From positions 124,001 through 188,000 of the forward strand of contig NZ_CP084883.1 of the NCBI RefSeq assembly GCF_013456555.2: a stretch of DNA of 64,000 nucleotides, given 5' to 3'. Under the pieces are notes generated by a model. It worked only from the letters and a program-made list of their open reading frames with translations. It had not been told where the DNA came from and made no database searches. Shown here piece after piece: positions 9,081 to 18,676 of the stretch; the first letter of the stretch is position 1; every line of letters starts with the position of its first letter. The stretch is from Natrinema zhouii (GTDB lineage Archaea > Halobacteriota > Halobacteria > Halobacteriales > Natrialbaceae). Position numbers and translations under genes: made by a program.

Positions 9081-10106
9081 CTATTGGTCGTAGATGAAGT
9101 TCTCGATCACGTCGGCGTACTCTTCCATGAACTGAGCGGTGGCCTCAACTTCTCGCTCCGTCTCGTCGGGACCGCGGTAGTCGATAATCTCGTTGAGGCC
9201 GCCCTGTTCTTCGGTTCGGGCCTGAAACGCATCGTCCTCGAATACTGCGGCGTAGGTCTCCGATAGCTCCTCGAACCGGTCGGGATGTCGATCGCGGACG
9301 CCGCCGGGTAACACGACGAGCTTCCACTGACCAAGACCCTCGTTGACCAGCGGAATCTCTTCCAGACCGAGATCACCGAAGGACGGCGCGGACGGCCACA
9401 GTTCCTGTTGCTCGGACGTATGAGAGCCCAGAGCGGTCACGTCGTCGGCGTAGTCTGGGTTGAACGCCCACGGCTGGTTGACGCCGGCATCGATGTCGTC
9501 GGCGAGGACGGCCTGTCGGACGCCCGATCCGCCCTCCATATTGATGATCGTCAGATCGAGCCCGTAGGTCTCTTCGACGAGCAGCGCCGACAGCGCCGTA
9601 TTCCCGATTGCTGCAGTGATTCCGACAGTCGCCTCGTTTTCGCGGGCGTACTCGATAAACCCCTCGAGGTCGTCGTACGGACTGTCGGGCGGCGCAAACC
9701 ACATCGTCGGATCCCAGTGATGGGTTCCGAGATAGTCGAAGTCCCCGCTTCTGTACGGGGCGTTCTGGAACAACCACGTCGCCTGCATTTGGGGCATGTT
9801 CCACATCGCAAGCGTGGACCCGTCGGCGTCTGCGTTGTACAGCTCTTCGCCCCCGACCTGTGTCGAACCGCCCGGGTGATTTTCGACGACAAACTCAGTG
9901 CCCAGTAGTTCGGACCACGTCGGCGTCGTAACACGCATCGATCGGTCGGTACCGCCGCCCTGCGACCACGGAACGATCGCCCTGATCTGCGTTTCGTCGG
10001 ACGTTCCCAGAACACCCCGCGCCTGGGCGGTGTACGCCGCTGCGCCCGCCAATCCAACTGTTCCTGCCGCGATAAATTCTCGTCTACTAGTATCTTTTAG
10101 TGTCAT
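9081..10106 (-). CDS. tctC: Tricarboxylate transporter substrate-binding protein (TctC/Bug family)
   Basis: 341 aa from MTLKDTSRREF. The twin-arginine signal (SRREFIAAGTVGLAG) shows Tat export, the normal route for haloarchaeal binding proteins. The mature part follows the Bug/TctC pattern, including IVPWSQGGGTDR near the start and the VVENHPGGS segment that contacts carboxylate ligands. It is first gene of the transporter operon. Substrate not determinable; citrate-like or other carboxylates by family. Confidence 0.9.
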   Translation of the reverse strand: MTLKDTSRREFIAAGTVGLAGAAAYTAQARGVLGTSDETQIRAIVPWSQGGGTDRSMRVTTPTWSELLGTEFVVENHPGGSTQVGGEELYNADADGSTLAMWNMPQMQATWLFQNAPYRSGDFDYLGTHHWDPTMWFAPPDSPYDDLEGFIEYARENEATVGITAAIGNTALSALLVEETYGLDLTIINMEGGSGVRQAVLADDIDAGVNQPWAFNPDYADDVTALGSHTSEQQELWPSAPSFGDLGLEEIPLVNEGLGQWKLVVLPGGVRDRHPDRFEELSETYAAVFEDDAFQARTEEQGGLNEIIDYRGPDETEREVEATAQFMEEYADVIENFIYDQ

Positions 10107-10521
10107 CGTTTGATAGTGAAGCCGCCTTGGTCTGTTCCAGCCCGAAACCAGTTGTGGATGCGATTCGTCGCATCCCCGTCTCGAGCTGGTCGTTCGATTC
10201 ATCGATCCGCAGACACCACCGCTCTGCTACAATTGAGGTCATTGGAATATCACCGGCGATTAAACGTCGAATCGAGTGTCGCGTTCATCGATTCGGTTGT
10301 CGAAAGTATCACTATGTATTATACCACAATCCATTTGGGGTTTCCTATTTGGCTTGCAACTGCAGCCGGCACCGTCGAATCACACCTATTTAGCTAGGTG
10401 GTGTGACTGTTCCAGTCGCATAGAGCTTCGCAGTCCGATAATACACTGCACAATTGAGGTCTGACGAGCGTATTTCAAATGTAATCCGAGTTTCTTTGCT
10501 CACACTAGCCACAGTTACCCA
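10107..10521. other. Divergent intergenic region
   Basis: About 415 bp between tctC (leftward) and the broken aldo/keto reductase (rightward). AT-rich patches near 10305-10325 (tatgtattataccac) could be a TATA element. No gene is visible. Confidence 0.4.
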
Positions 10522-11505
10522 ATGGAGTACACGACGCTCGGATCGACAGGAATGCGCGCCAGTCGGCTCTGTCTCGGTTGCATGAGTTTCGGCGATCCCG
10601 ACTGGCACGACTGGGTTCTCGAGGAAGACAAAGGAAAGGAGATTATCGACCGGGCCATCGTCCTCGGGATCAACTTCTTCGACACGGCGAACATGTATTC
10701 GCGGGGCGAGTCCGAGCGGATTCTCGGGAAAGCGCTCGAGGGGTACGACTCCGACTGGCCCGTCGTCGCCACGAAGGCGTACATGGAGATGAATGAGGAC
10801 AATTCGAACGCCAGTGGACTATCGCGGAAAGCGATCGAACAAGAACTCGCGAACAGCCTCGGGCGGCTCGGAATGGAGACGGTCGACCTCTACCAGATCC
10901 ACCGGTGGGATTACGATACGCCGATCGAGGAGACGATGAGAGCGCTCGACGACGCCGTCTGTCGCGGGCAGGTCCGCTATCTCGGCGCTCCTCGATGTGG
11001 GCCCACCAGTTCGCCAAGGCTCTCCATACGAGCGATCGACTGGGACTCGACCGGTTCGTTACCATGTAGAACCACTACAATCTCGTCTACCGGGAGGAGG
11101 AACGCGAGATGCTGCCGCTCTGTGAAAAGGAAGGGATCGGCGTGATGTCGTGGAGTCCGCTCGCCCGTGGCTATCTCGCTCGGCCTGCTGAGGATATCGA
11201 CGCGACGGCTCGAGGCGAAACGGGTGAGGAACTGTACGAACACCCGTATCGTGACGGTGGCGGCCGTGAGATTAACGAGCGAGTCGAGGAAATCGCTGAG
11301 GAGAAGGGGGATAATGGCACAAATCTCGTTGACCTGGCTATTACACAAAGATTGGGTAGACGCGCCGATAATCGGAACAACGAGCATTGAACATCTCGAA
11401 TAGGCTGTCGAAGCACTCGATATTTCGTTGTCCGAGAATAATATTGAGTATCTCGAGGCACCATATGAACCATCACCAGTATCAGGTCACATATTGGTGA
11501 GTTAG
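10522..11505 (+). pseudogene. Aldo/keto reductase, broken
   Basis: The N-terminal 155 residues are a normal aldo/keto reductase (TTLGSTGMRASRLCLGCMSF start; FFDTANMYS; K in VVATKAY; LYQIHRWD). The frame then shifts near 10985. The matching continuation is in another frame, with a TAG at about 11069 replacing a Gln in the ...VTM-NHYNLVYREEE region. A second shift lies near 11318, and another TAG at 11401-11403 interrupts ...HLE-AVEALD. At least two frameshifts and two nonsense changes make it inactive. The full original length, about 325 residues, can still be followed to 11505. Confidence 0.88.
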
Positions 11506-11900
11506 AAGTCTGAACCAAAATTATACTGACAAGCCGTTCTCAGATCTCCGGTTTGCATTTCAGATCTCTCCTAGTGGTTTCCACTCCTTCCCCAGTATCT
11601 ATCTTATAGGTGGCTCTGAAGAGCGCACCCAAATACAATTAGAATGGGATGGGAGGGTTGCTCAGATACGTTACTTAATCAGTAACGATCGTTCTCAGCT
11701 CAATATCCAATTGTTCTGCTACCGCTTCGAGCGCATGTTGGTGACCTACACTCCAGGCGGTAAAGAAACGGGGTATATCATTTAGGACCCCCAGAAGAGG
11801 GCCTCGGCACAGGATTGCCAGCAACCGTAATGCGAGTGAGTAGTACAGGGCAACCGGTTATTGGTCAGCACGAAGTTCGCCTGTACCTACGCCTGAGCAC
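11506..11900. other. Intergenic with a short gene remnant
   Basis: No intact gene. On the minus strand an open frame without a start codon ends at 11675 and encodes about 59 residues, including LNDIPRFFTAWSVGHQHALE. It looks like the C-terminal remnant of a lost gene that I cannot identify. Confidence 0.35.
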
Positions 11901-12107
11901 TCAACGGTATCCAGCCACGATGAGAAGGAGTCCGTACAGGACGCCGAGGACGATAAACGCCCTGCCGCTGGTCCCATCGAGCTCCCCCGTGGTATCCTCG
12001 AACTGGTTGCCGTACCTCATGATCCCCGCAGATACCAACAGCGTTAGTCCTAATCCAGTGAAAACAGTTGCAACGTCGAACCCGAAGGGGTTTCCAATAT
12101 CAGTCAC
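11901..12107 (-). CDS. Small two-helix membrane protein
   Basis: 68 aa. Two hydrophobic helices (about residues 13-30 and 49-67) with a charged loop between them. Acidic connecting residues and a good ATG support a real gene, but there is no recognised family and no operon context. Confidence 0.5.
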   Translation of the reverse strand: MTDIGNPFGFDVATVFTGLGLTLLVSAGIMRYGNQFEDTTGELDGTSGRAFIVLGVLYGLLLIVAGYR

Positions 12108-12347
12108 ATCTCACACTACCACGTCCAGCTTGGTTAAACTCATTATTCGCAGAACTAATCAAGCGAACGATAAATACGCGCAGTGTGTGCGTGTTTCACA
12201 CTGAAATGTGTCTGAAGTGTCATTTCAACCGAGCCAATAAACTCTAGCTCAATCCAGGCACTACAACCGTAAAACGGCGTTTTTGGGGAGGGAAACCTAC
12301 AAATCGCACCACCTCATCCTTCGCCCTTATTTGAACATCGTCGGCAC

Positions 12348-12725
12348 TCAGGCGTCGATTGCTTTTATGTCGCGAGACAACGTCAGTTCCCCGAACTCCT
12401 TGGCGTCGTCGCCGTCATCCGACACGACCTCGCGGAACTCGACTCGAGATCGGTTCCACGATCCGTTGTCGACCTCCTCCGCAGCAATCACCCCCTCTCG
12501 ATCGGGTAGGTCGAACTGTTCGATCGCCTCCTCGTTCGCCTCGACGGCGTATCGCAAGCTGCCGCCTTCGACATTTTCGTTGACCGACTTCGGAAGATGA
12601 AGCGGTCGTCGGATGGAGACCGGCAGTTCCGTGTCGTCGTCCAAGTAGAGCACGAGTTCGTCGCCATCGATCTTGTCGAGCAGTTCCTCCGCGATTTCGT
12701 TGGGATCCTGTGAATCGTGCGTCAT
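12348..12725 (-). CDS. Hypothetical acidic protein
   Basis: 125-aa, strongly acidic soluble protein with no cysteines and no motif I recognise. It lies 39 bp downstream of the PAPS-reductase-family gene on the same strand, so the two are probably co-transcribed and may act together. Its composition (many Asp/Glu, few Lys) is typical of provirus-borne haloarchaeal proteins. Confidence 0.6.
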   Translation of the reverse strand: MTHDSQDPNEIAEELLDKIDGDELVLYLDDDTELPVSIRRPLHLPKSVNENVEGGSLRYAVEANEEAIEQFDLPDREGVIAAEEVDNGSWNRSRVEFREVVSDDGDDAKEFGELTLSRDIKAIDA

Positions 12726-12764
12726 CGTAGTTGCTATCGGTGGCAGTGATGGCTATGATCGGCC

Positions 12765-13469
12765 TCAGTCGTCCGTGTCGATCTCTCCCTCGCCGACGTC
12801 CTCCATGCTGTCGACGGCGAAGATCACCTCGCCATCAAGCGTGCACTGCTTACAGCCCGTGCAGTCGAACCCCTCGTCATACATCTCATTGTACGGGAGG
12901 TCACGGCGGTCGTGGTACTCCCAGACGTCATCGTCCGTCCAGTGGACGATCGGGTTGATGTGGGTGATCTCTTCTTTCTCCTCGAAGAAATCGAGGTTGC
13001 TGCGCCAGTCGTAGCTCGCCTCGCCTTCGTCGTCTTGTCCTTCAGCGATACGGTACCCGGTGATCCAGCCGTCGTGGCCGTCGACCATCCGCTCTATCGG
13101 CTTCGATTTGAGCGTCTCACAGCAGAGGTCGGGCTTCCGCTGGTTCACGCGGGGACCGTGTTCTTCGACGAGTTCCTCGTAGCTTGACTCGGGGCGGTAC
13201 GTGTCGAACGTGACGCCGTAGCGGTCCTCGAGTTCCTCCTTCAACCGCAGGGTATCCTCGAAGTGGTTGCCGTGGTCGCAGAAGCCGAGGGCTGTCTGGG
13301 TCGTGATGTCGGCCGTCGACCTGTCGAGCAGGTCGAGAACGGTGTTCGAGTCCTTCCCGAAACTACAAGTGAATATCGGATCGTCAAAGCGGTCCCAGGT
13401 CTCTTCGAGCACGTCGAGTGACTGCTCGATCTTTTCCTCGAGGGTGGCTGATTCGATTTCTACGGACAT
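12765..13469 (-). CDS. PAPS reductase-family protein with Fe-S-type cysteines
   Basis: 234-aa adenine-nucleotide alpha-hydrolase/PAPS reductase family protein. The PP-loop is SFGKDS at residues 36-41. A CC pair at 116-117 and CxxCxxC at 203-209 repeat the CC-x80-CxxC spacing of [4Fe-4S] APS reductases, so it may bind a cluster. Short members like this are common in haloarchaeal viruses and in DNA-modification (DndC-like) systems, and rarely serve assimilatory sulfate reduction. It pairs with the 125-aa gene downstream. Exact reaction unknown; sulfur or adenylate chemistry is a sound inference. Confidence 0.82.
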   Translation of the reverse strand: MSVEIESATLEEKIEQSLDVLEETWDRFDDPIFTCSFGKDSNTVLDLLDRSTADITTQTALGFCDHGNHFEDTLRLKEELEDRYGVTFDTYRPESSYEELVEEHGPRVNQRKPDLCCETLKSKPIERMVDGHDGWITGYRIAEGQDDEGEASYDWRSNLDFFEEKEEITHINPIVHWTDDDVWEYHDRRDLPYNEMYDEGFDCTGCKQCTLDGEVIFAVDSMEDVGEGEIDTDD

Positions 13470-13588
13470 GATTGAAGCGGGGATCGCGCGCGGTTGGGCT
13501 CGTCACGTTCAACCGGTCGTCGGTCGGCTCCGAGCACGTGCGTGACAAGAATGACCGACGTGAAAAAGATACGCCCTACCATCTCTGG

Positions 13589-13915
13589 AATGTTAAAGTT
13601 CTGAACTATCAGGCAGATGTCTGCATCCTGAGGCGGGGCTTTGGGAAGTCGACGCGACCGCCCGCGCCCCCGAAACAACAGAGCGAGCGGTCTGAGAACA
13701 TCCTGGAACTGGTCATGCGCCTCTTCGAAGATCCGTCTCTTGATGTGAATACGGCAGCCGAGTGGCTGAATGTCGAGTACAGTACAGCCAACCGACTGAT
13801 TGGACAGCTTGAAGATGACGGAATACTCGAAGAGCTGACTGGGAAAGAGCGGAATCGGTTCTACCGGGCGAGCGAACTCTTCAAGATAATCAACAAGCCA
13901 ATCGACCGACTCTGA
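13589..13915 (+). pseudogene. C-terminal stub of a Fic/DOC-family protein
   Basis: The last 80 residues form a winged-helix typical of the C-terminus of Fic proteins (VNTAAEWLNVEYSTANRLIG, then LEDDGILEELTGKERNR and a YR ending). The AMP-transferring Fic core with HPFxxGNGR is absent, and the sequence upstream does not align with anything. I read this as a 5'-truncated remnant, although an independent small HTH protein cannot be excluded. Confidence 0.6.
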
Positions 13916-14339
13916 AGTACTGAGCAGACGGGGATTGAGTCGTATGCGTTGAGAGCGCCGGTCTCAACCTCTGTGGGTGGTTGAGTTGCTACACAACCTC
14001 GGTGGCTGGAATCGTTGTGTGTCTTTAATTTACCCTATCCAATATCAGAATATCTGTTAAGTAGCTACTCCGAACCTTTCACGACTGTCTGTTTAGACGC
14101 ACTGCGCGCAGGAAGAGCCCATCGCCACCCCGCCCTAGATGAGTGCCATCACATTGTTCGGGAGCGGTGTGATGGTGTCAGTCAGCACCCTATCCCGTAC
14201 ACAATCGCCAGTACCCCAACCCCGAGTTCCACCCACTACGGGATGCGGGCAAGCAAGCGACGGGCCGAGCCCGGCGTATCGTTCGACATCATTCTGAGTA
14301 GGCTATGTCGGTGTATAGCGATTCGGGACCAACTAAATC

Positions 14340-14744
14340 ATGGAGGACCTGTATCACATCGGTTCGAAGTGGCTCTTCGAGACGCTGGTCGGCAAACACT
14401 GTCTAGGAGAGTTCGGCAACCGTGGCACAGAGTCAATTGACTTCACCATAGCGCTGCTCCCGGGGATGTGGGTTTACCCACGAGATGATCGGTCTGGAAA
14501 GGCGTTCGAGTGTTAAATGTGTGGGCACAAGAACCACGCCGACTACAACACCTCGAAGAACATCGGTTTGCAGTATCTCCGTTGCAGGCAAAACGCAGGC
14601 GACGGAGGCGCGCCCGTAGATGTGCGCTTGAATCGCGGGATGTTGAACAGGAGTGGGGAGTACGCCCTCGCCTCTATTGAGGCATAGAACGGGAGTCCAC
14701 GCGAAAGCCTCGGGGACGTTCGGAAGATCTTGGATCTTCCGTAA
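14340..14744 (+). pseudogene. IS200/IS605-type TnpB remnant
   Basis: The C-terminal zinc-finger end of a haloarchaeal TnpB is recognisable: SGKAFEC, then CGHKNHADYNTSKNIGLQYL, then NGSPRESL. A stop (TAA 14514-14516) lies inside the zinc finger and a second one (TAG 14685-14687) follows; the N-terminal RuvC-like part is gone. A 9-bp hairpin (cggaagatc-ttg-gatcttccg, 14721-14741) at the end may be the old right end of the element. The upstream 13916-14339 region holds no intact gene. Confidence 0.75.
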
Positions 14745-14839
14745 TGACGAGATGCCGAAGGCGTCTCGAACTACTTGACCCCGAGGCGATTTACCGTACA
14801 AATAATAAGACTGAATACTGCGACCGAAAACCCACCACT

Positions 14840-16036
14840 GTGCGCTACATTCCGGCAGTGAAACGCGCGGTTGGTGAACTCTGGAGTGGTGGACGCGGGA
14901 AGATTCTACTCGCCGTTGCCTTCGGCTGGTTCCTATCGATCAGCGTTCGGATGATCTACCCGGCGGTGTTACCACATATTCGCGGCACGTACGATCTTAC
15001 ACTGACGACATCTGGGTTCCTCTTGACGGTCCTCTGGATCGCGTATGCGTCTGGCCAACTTCCTGGTGGAATCCTCGCTGACTGGATAGGAGAGCGCCCA
15101 CTATTGATCACCAGTTCGCTCCTCGCCGCGGCGATGCTCGCGCTCGTTATCGTCGCGGACTCGGCGGTCATTCTGTTTTCAGCGACAGCGTTGTTCGGTG
15201 CAGGGACAGCACTGTACGGCGTCTCGAGGTTCACTATTTTGGGAAAGATCTATTCCGAGCAACTTGGCACAGCGACGGGTGCGACGATGGCTGCTGGCGA
15301 TATCGGGAACGCGGTGATGCCACCCGCTGCCGGATTCATTGCGACCGCAATGGCCTGGCAGTACGGATTCGGGCTCGCCGTTCCGCTTTTCCTGCTCGCT
15401 GCAGTTGGTCTCTGGGCGACGCTTCCAAAACGGATGTCAGCAGCGACATCACTCCGCGAGTCTATCGCGCTCGGAGATATTCTCTCAACGTTGTCTCAAC
15501 CGATTGTGCTGCGAGGAACCGTCTTACTCGTACTCTGGGCCGTAATCATTCAGGCATTCATGGGCTTCTATCCGACGTATTTGATCGACGTGAAGGGGCT
15601 CTCAGCACGGATCGCAACCGCTCTGTTCGGCTTCTTTTTCGCGCTCGGTATCTTGATGAAGCCCGTTGCGGGTCGGGCCTACGATAGTATCGGCGTTCGA
15701 ATTCCGCTGTTAGCACTCATGAGTGTGGCAAGTCTGGCTCTTGCCGCGCTTCCGTTCGTCGAAGCAGCGTGGCTGTTCGTCCCCGTGACTGTGCTAGCGA
15801 GTAGTCTTCTGGGATTCGAAACAATCGTGATATCAGATCTTACTCGGCGACTTCCGGAGGGAACACAGGGAACGAATTTAGGTGCGCTTCGGACAGTCTA
15901 TCTCGCGCTCGGCGCGTTGAGTCCGGTCCTCTTCGGGGCGATCGCCGAGCAAGGATACTTCGACGAGGCATTCCTCGGCATCGCCGGTCTGGCTGCTATC
16001 GTCGCCCTCACTGTGTTCGCTTCGATCGATTATTGA
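14840..16036 (+). CDS. Major facilitator superfamily transporter
   Basis: About 398 aa from the GTG at 14840; the frame is open upstream but overlaps the TnpB remnant. Twelve hydrophobic segments are visible, with the MFS loop signature after helix 2 (GGILADWIGERPLL, about residues 83-96) and a Gly-rich helix 5. It exports or imports a small solute; the substrate cannot be read. The following small gene starts directly after its stop. Confidence 0.85.
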   Translation: MRYIPAVKRAVGELWSGGRGKILLAVAFGWFLSISVRMIYPAVLPHIRGTYDLTLTTSGFLLTVLWIAYASGQLPGGILADWIGERPLLITSSLLAAAMLALVIVADSAVILFSATALFGAGTALYGVSRFTILGKIYSEQLGTATGATMAAGDIGNAVMPPAAGFIATAMAWQYGFGLAVPLFLLAAVGLWATLPKRMSAATSLRESIALGDILSTLSQPIVLRGTVLLVLWAVIIQAFMGFYPTYLIDVKGLSARIATALFGFFFALGILMKPVAGRAYDSIGVRIPLLALMSVASLALAALPFVEAAWLFVPVTVLASSLLGFETIVISDLTRRLPEGTQGTNLGALRTVYLALGALSPVLFGAIAEQGYFDEAFLGIAGLAAIVALTVFASIDY

Positions 16037-16288
16037 TTGACCAGGTCGGAGTACATCGAAGAGACCGCCGACAGCGAGATGTTTCAGGAACTCGTCGCGA
16101 CGAAGTACTACGACGACCAACTCGAGTTTGAGACCGTCAAGCAGCTGGTCGGCGCTGAGACCGCGCAACGACTCCGCCTGCTCAAGACGGACCTCGAGGA
16201 TGAACCACTCGATATCTCCGCTCCCGACGACGTCGACATCTACGACGGGGATGCGACGGCGGTCGACACCGCAGACGACGATCGATGA
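16037..16288 (+). CDS. Antitoxin-like partner of a PIN toxin
   Basis: 83 aa if the TTG at 16037 is the start, 69 aa from the ATG at 16079. Acidic, with a central helical segment (QLEFETVKQLVGAETAQRLR) that resembles the small partners placed before haloarchaeal PIN-domain toxins. The toxin reading frame overlaps its end but is broken. The role is inferred from context and is not proven. Confidence 0.5.
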   Translation: MTRSEYIEETADSEMFQELVATKYYDDQLEFETVKQLVGAETAQRLRLLKTDLEDEPLDISAPDDVDIYDGDATAVDTADDDR

Positions 16289-16483
16289 GCGGCTGCCCGC
16301 AGCTCCGAAGGTCGTGGCCGATACTATCGCACTCGTTAGCCTTGCCGTCCCCGTGCCGACGCGGCCTACGCCACCGATTCCGTCCCGTATCCGCTTCAGT
16401 ACCTCCTCACGTCATGGAAAGTGTTCGTGCCGCCGGAGATGGTCCGGGCCGGCCTCGGCGAACGAGACGTCCTCAAGTCCTAA
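16284..16483 (+). pseudogene. Degraded PIN-domain toxin
   Basis: The first frame gives PKVVADTIALVSLAVPV, the typical beta-1 and first Asp of a PIN nuclease. A frameshift near 16345 is needed to continue into DAAYATDSVPYPLQYLLTSW and KVFVPPEMVRAGL. The frame stops at 16481-16483, long before the other catalytic acids. Only about 70 of some 180 expected residues remain, so no active nuclease can be made. Confidence 0.6.
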
Positions 16484-16947
16484 CTGGACCATCGGCCAGA
16501 TGTAGTCGGCCTACGTGGTGCTGGGAGAAAGGCACGCATCACTCCCATCCTCCGAGGTTGTGACTAAATAGCGCGGAACCGAAAGGGCGGAGCGGAGATC
16601 ACCTACATTTGTGTCTCCTGCATCAACGGTCCACGCGGATACTATCCGATCGTAAATACTCTACCCTGAAGTAATGCTCGCAGAATTTGACCTCCACCTG
16701 CGAAATAATATTTCATCAGAAATGTGGTTGGGAGGCGGTCACCCCTCCCCCGCCTACAAGCGAAACCTGCGTATTACCCTCGGTGTGCCAATGGAGCAAC
16801 GAACGGTATCATCCCCGGCTACCGTGAATGGACGTTTCACAACGAAGGGTGAAAAACTCTCTTTCATATCTTTTCCGAAGTTCAGACCGATGGTAACGCG
16901 AGCGCGTCCGACTCAGTCACGGACAGCCTCGGAATCTCTGAGGCCGC
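16484..16947. other. Intergenic stretch
   Basis: About 460 bp with no gene I can support. The segment before the converging LLM oxidoreductase has AT-rich patches (around 16650-16720), but no RNA gene or repeat was recognised. Confidence 0.4.
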
Positions 16948-17904
16948 TCACGAGAACGACGGAAGGACTTCTTCTCGGTACATCTCCAGGAGGGCGTCCT
17001 GGTCGTCCCCGATCTGCATTACGTAGACGTGATCGTACCCAGTGTCGATCGCCTCCTGAATCGCGTCGATGTGTTGTTGGGCGTCCGGTCCGGTCATGAT
17101 GCTGCTCTCCGCGATATCCTCTTCCGAAACCATCTGTGTCGCCTGCTCGAAGTGTTTCGGCGTCGGCAAGACGGAGTTCAGTTCCCCTTTCAGACCCGCT
17201 ATCGGCCACTGTTCATGTGCGGTGGAGACGGCCCCGTCCTTGCTGTCGGCGACGCAGGCTTGGAGTTGGCAGAAACGGGGACCCTCCCCGCCGTGTTGTT
17301 CCCACGTCTCGACGACGTCTTGGGGGCCGACCGACCAGAACCCGTCGCCGAAATCGGCTGCCGCTTTCGCGGCGCGCTCGCCGTACGCCGACACGCAGAT
17401 CGGCGGCCGTTCCTCAGGGAGCGTGAACAGTTTCGCGTTCTCGACAGTGTAATGTTCGCCGCGGTGACTGACCTGCTGGCCCGTCCAGAGCTCGTCGATC
17501 ACCTCAACCGCCTCCTCGAGCATCTCCAGGCGGACTTCGTGCTCTGGCCAGTGATCGCCGATGACATGCTCGTTGAGCAGTTCGCCCGTCCCGACGCCGG
17601 CGAAGAACTGCCGACCGTCGAACATCGCCGCCGTCGTCGCGGCCGCCTGCGCGTAGATCGCCGGGTGGATGCGTACGATCGGCGCCGAGACGCCCACGCC
17701 GACATCGATCTCGTCGGTCGCTGCAGCGACACCGCCGAGCGTCGACCAGACGAACGGCGCGTCGCCTTGCGCGCTGATCCACGGGTGGAAGTGGTCCGAG
17801 ATCGAGAGGAAATCGAAGCCGATCGCTTCGGCCCGCGTCGCGTACTCGACCAGATCGTTCGGGTGGTGCTCTTCGCTCGAAAGGGTAAATCCGATTTCGG
17901 TCAT
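16948..17904 (-). CDS. LLM-class, F420-dependent oxidoreductase
   Basis: 318-aa TIM-barrel flavin/F420 oxidoreductase of the luciferase-like monooxygenase superfamily, of the F420-dependent glucose-6-phosphate-dehydrogenase-like subgroup. Visible signatures are ISDHFHPW (about 35-42), GVGTGELLNEH (about 103-113) and the C-terminal YVMQIG. Haloarchaea make F420, which supports that cofactor. It lies 26 bp downstream of a DJ-1/PfpI gene on the same strand. Substrate unknown. Confidence 0.88.
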   Translation of the reverse strand: MTEIGFTLSSEEHHPNDLVEYATRAEAIGFDFLSISDHFHPWISAQGDAPFVWSTLGGVAAATDEIDVGVGVSAPIVRIHPAIYAQAAATTAAMFDGRQFFAGVGTGELLNEHVIGDHWPEHEVRLEMLEEAVEVIDELWTGQQVSHRGEHYTVENAKLFTLPEERPPICVSAYGERAAKAAADFGDGFWSVGPQDVVETWEQHGGEGPRFCQLQACVADSKDGAVSTAHEQWPIAGLKGELNSVLPTPKHFEQATQMVSEEDIAESSIMTGPDAQQHIDAIQEAIDTGYDHVYVMQIGDDQDALLEMYREEVLPSFS

Positions 17905-17930
17905 GTCTGTGAAGTTCAGGCGTCACGCGG

Positions 17931-18497
17931 TTACTCGGAGGCCGCTGCAAACTCCTCGACGATCGCATCCGTAAACGCGTCCAGATCGTCGGGGTTGCGG
18001 CTCGTCACGACGCCGTCGTCGACGACGACCTCCTGATCGGTCCATTCGCCTCCCGCGTTCTCGACGTCCGTCCGTAGACTGGCGTAGGAAGTCAGCTCGC
18101 GATTATCGACGACGCCGGCTTCGACCAGCGTCCACGGACCGTGACAGATCGACCCGATCGGCTTGTTCTCTGCTCGATGCTGTTTTATTAAATCAACCCC
18201 ATCTTCGTCGGCGCGAAGATTGTCCGCACCGACGGTCCCGCCGGGAACGATCAGCGCATCGTACTCGTCGGCGGACACCTCGGAGAAGCGTTTGTCGACA
18301 CTGTACGCATCCGCTTCGTCGAGATCGTTGTTGACGGTCTGGGCGTCGCCGGTGTCGCTACTGAGAACGACGACGTCGGCACCGGCGTCCGAAACGGTCT
18401 CTTTTGGTTCGGTGAACTCGACTTCTTCAGTGCCTTCCTGCGCGACGAGAATTCCGACGCTCACTCCGTCGAGGGGTTGCCGGTCGGTTGTGCTCAT
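17931..18497 (-). CDS. DJ-1/PfpI-family protein
   Basis: 188 aa. The nucleophile elbow SICHGPW puts the catalytic Cys at residue 118, and the acidic partner lies in the early LVAQEGTEEVE segment; both are as in PfpI-type proteases, chaperones or deglycases. It is probably co-transcribed with the LLM oxidoreductase. Likely a general stress or glyoxal/methylglyoxal detoxification enzyme; the activity within the family is uncertain. Confidence 0.9.
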   Translation of the reverse strand: MSTTDRQPLDGVSVGILVAQEGTEEVEFTEPKETVSDAGADVVVLSSDTGDAQTVNNDLDEADAYSVDKRFSEVSADEYDALIVPGGTVGADNLRADEDGVDLIKQHRAENKPIGSICHGPWTLVEAGVVDNRELTSYASLRTDVENAGGEWTDQEVVVDDGVVTSRNPDDLDAFTDAIVEEFAAASE

Positions 18498-18676
18498 GCA
18501 GGTGTATTCGCTACCGGTATACGGTTAAAGATTTTTCTCACGTCGAGGTAAGTATCAAACTATTAGTTATATAAGTTATAAGTATTTTTCCCGGAATTAG
18601 CGCTAATCGGAGGGCTGGCCAGCCGGCGCGGCCAGTGAACGTGTGGCGCCGTCGCCGCGAGCGGAACTCGTACAGT

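Noticed and set aside
17029..18036. Long open frame opposite the LLM oxidoreductase
   Set aside because: Antisense shadow of a well-recognised F420-type enzyme; no start context and no motif.
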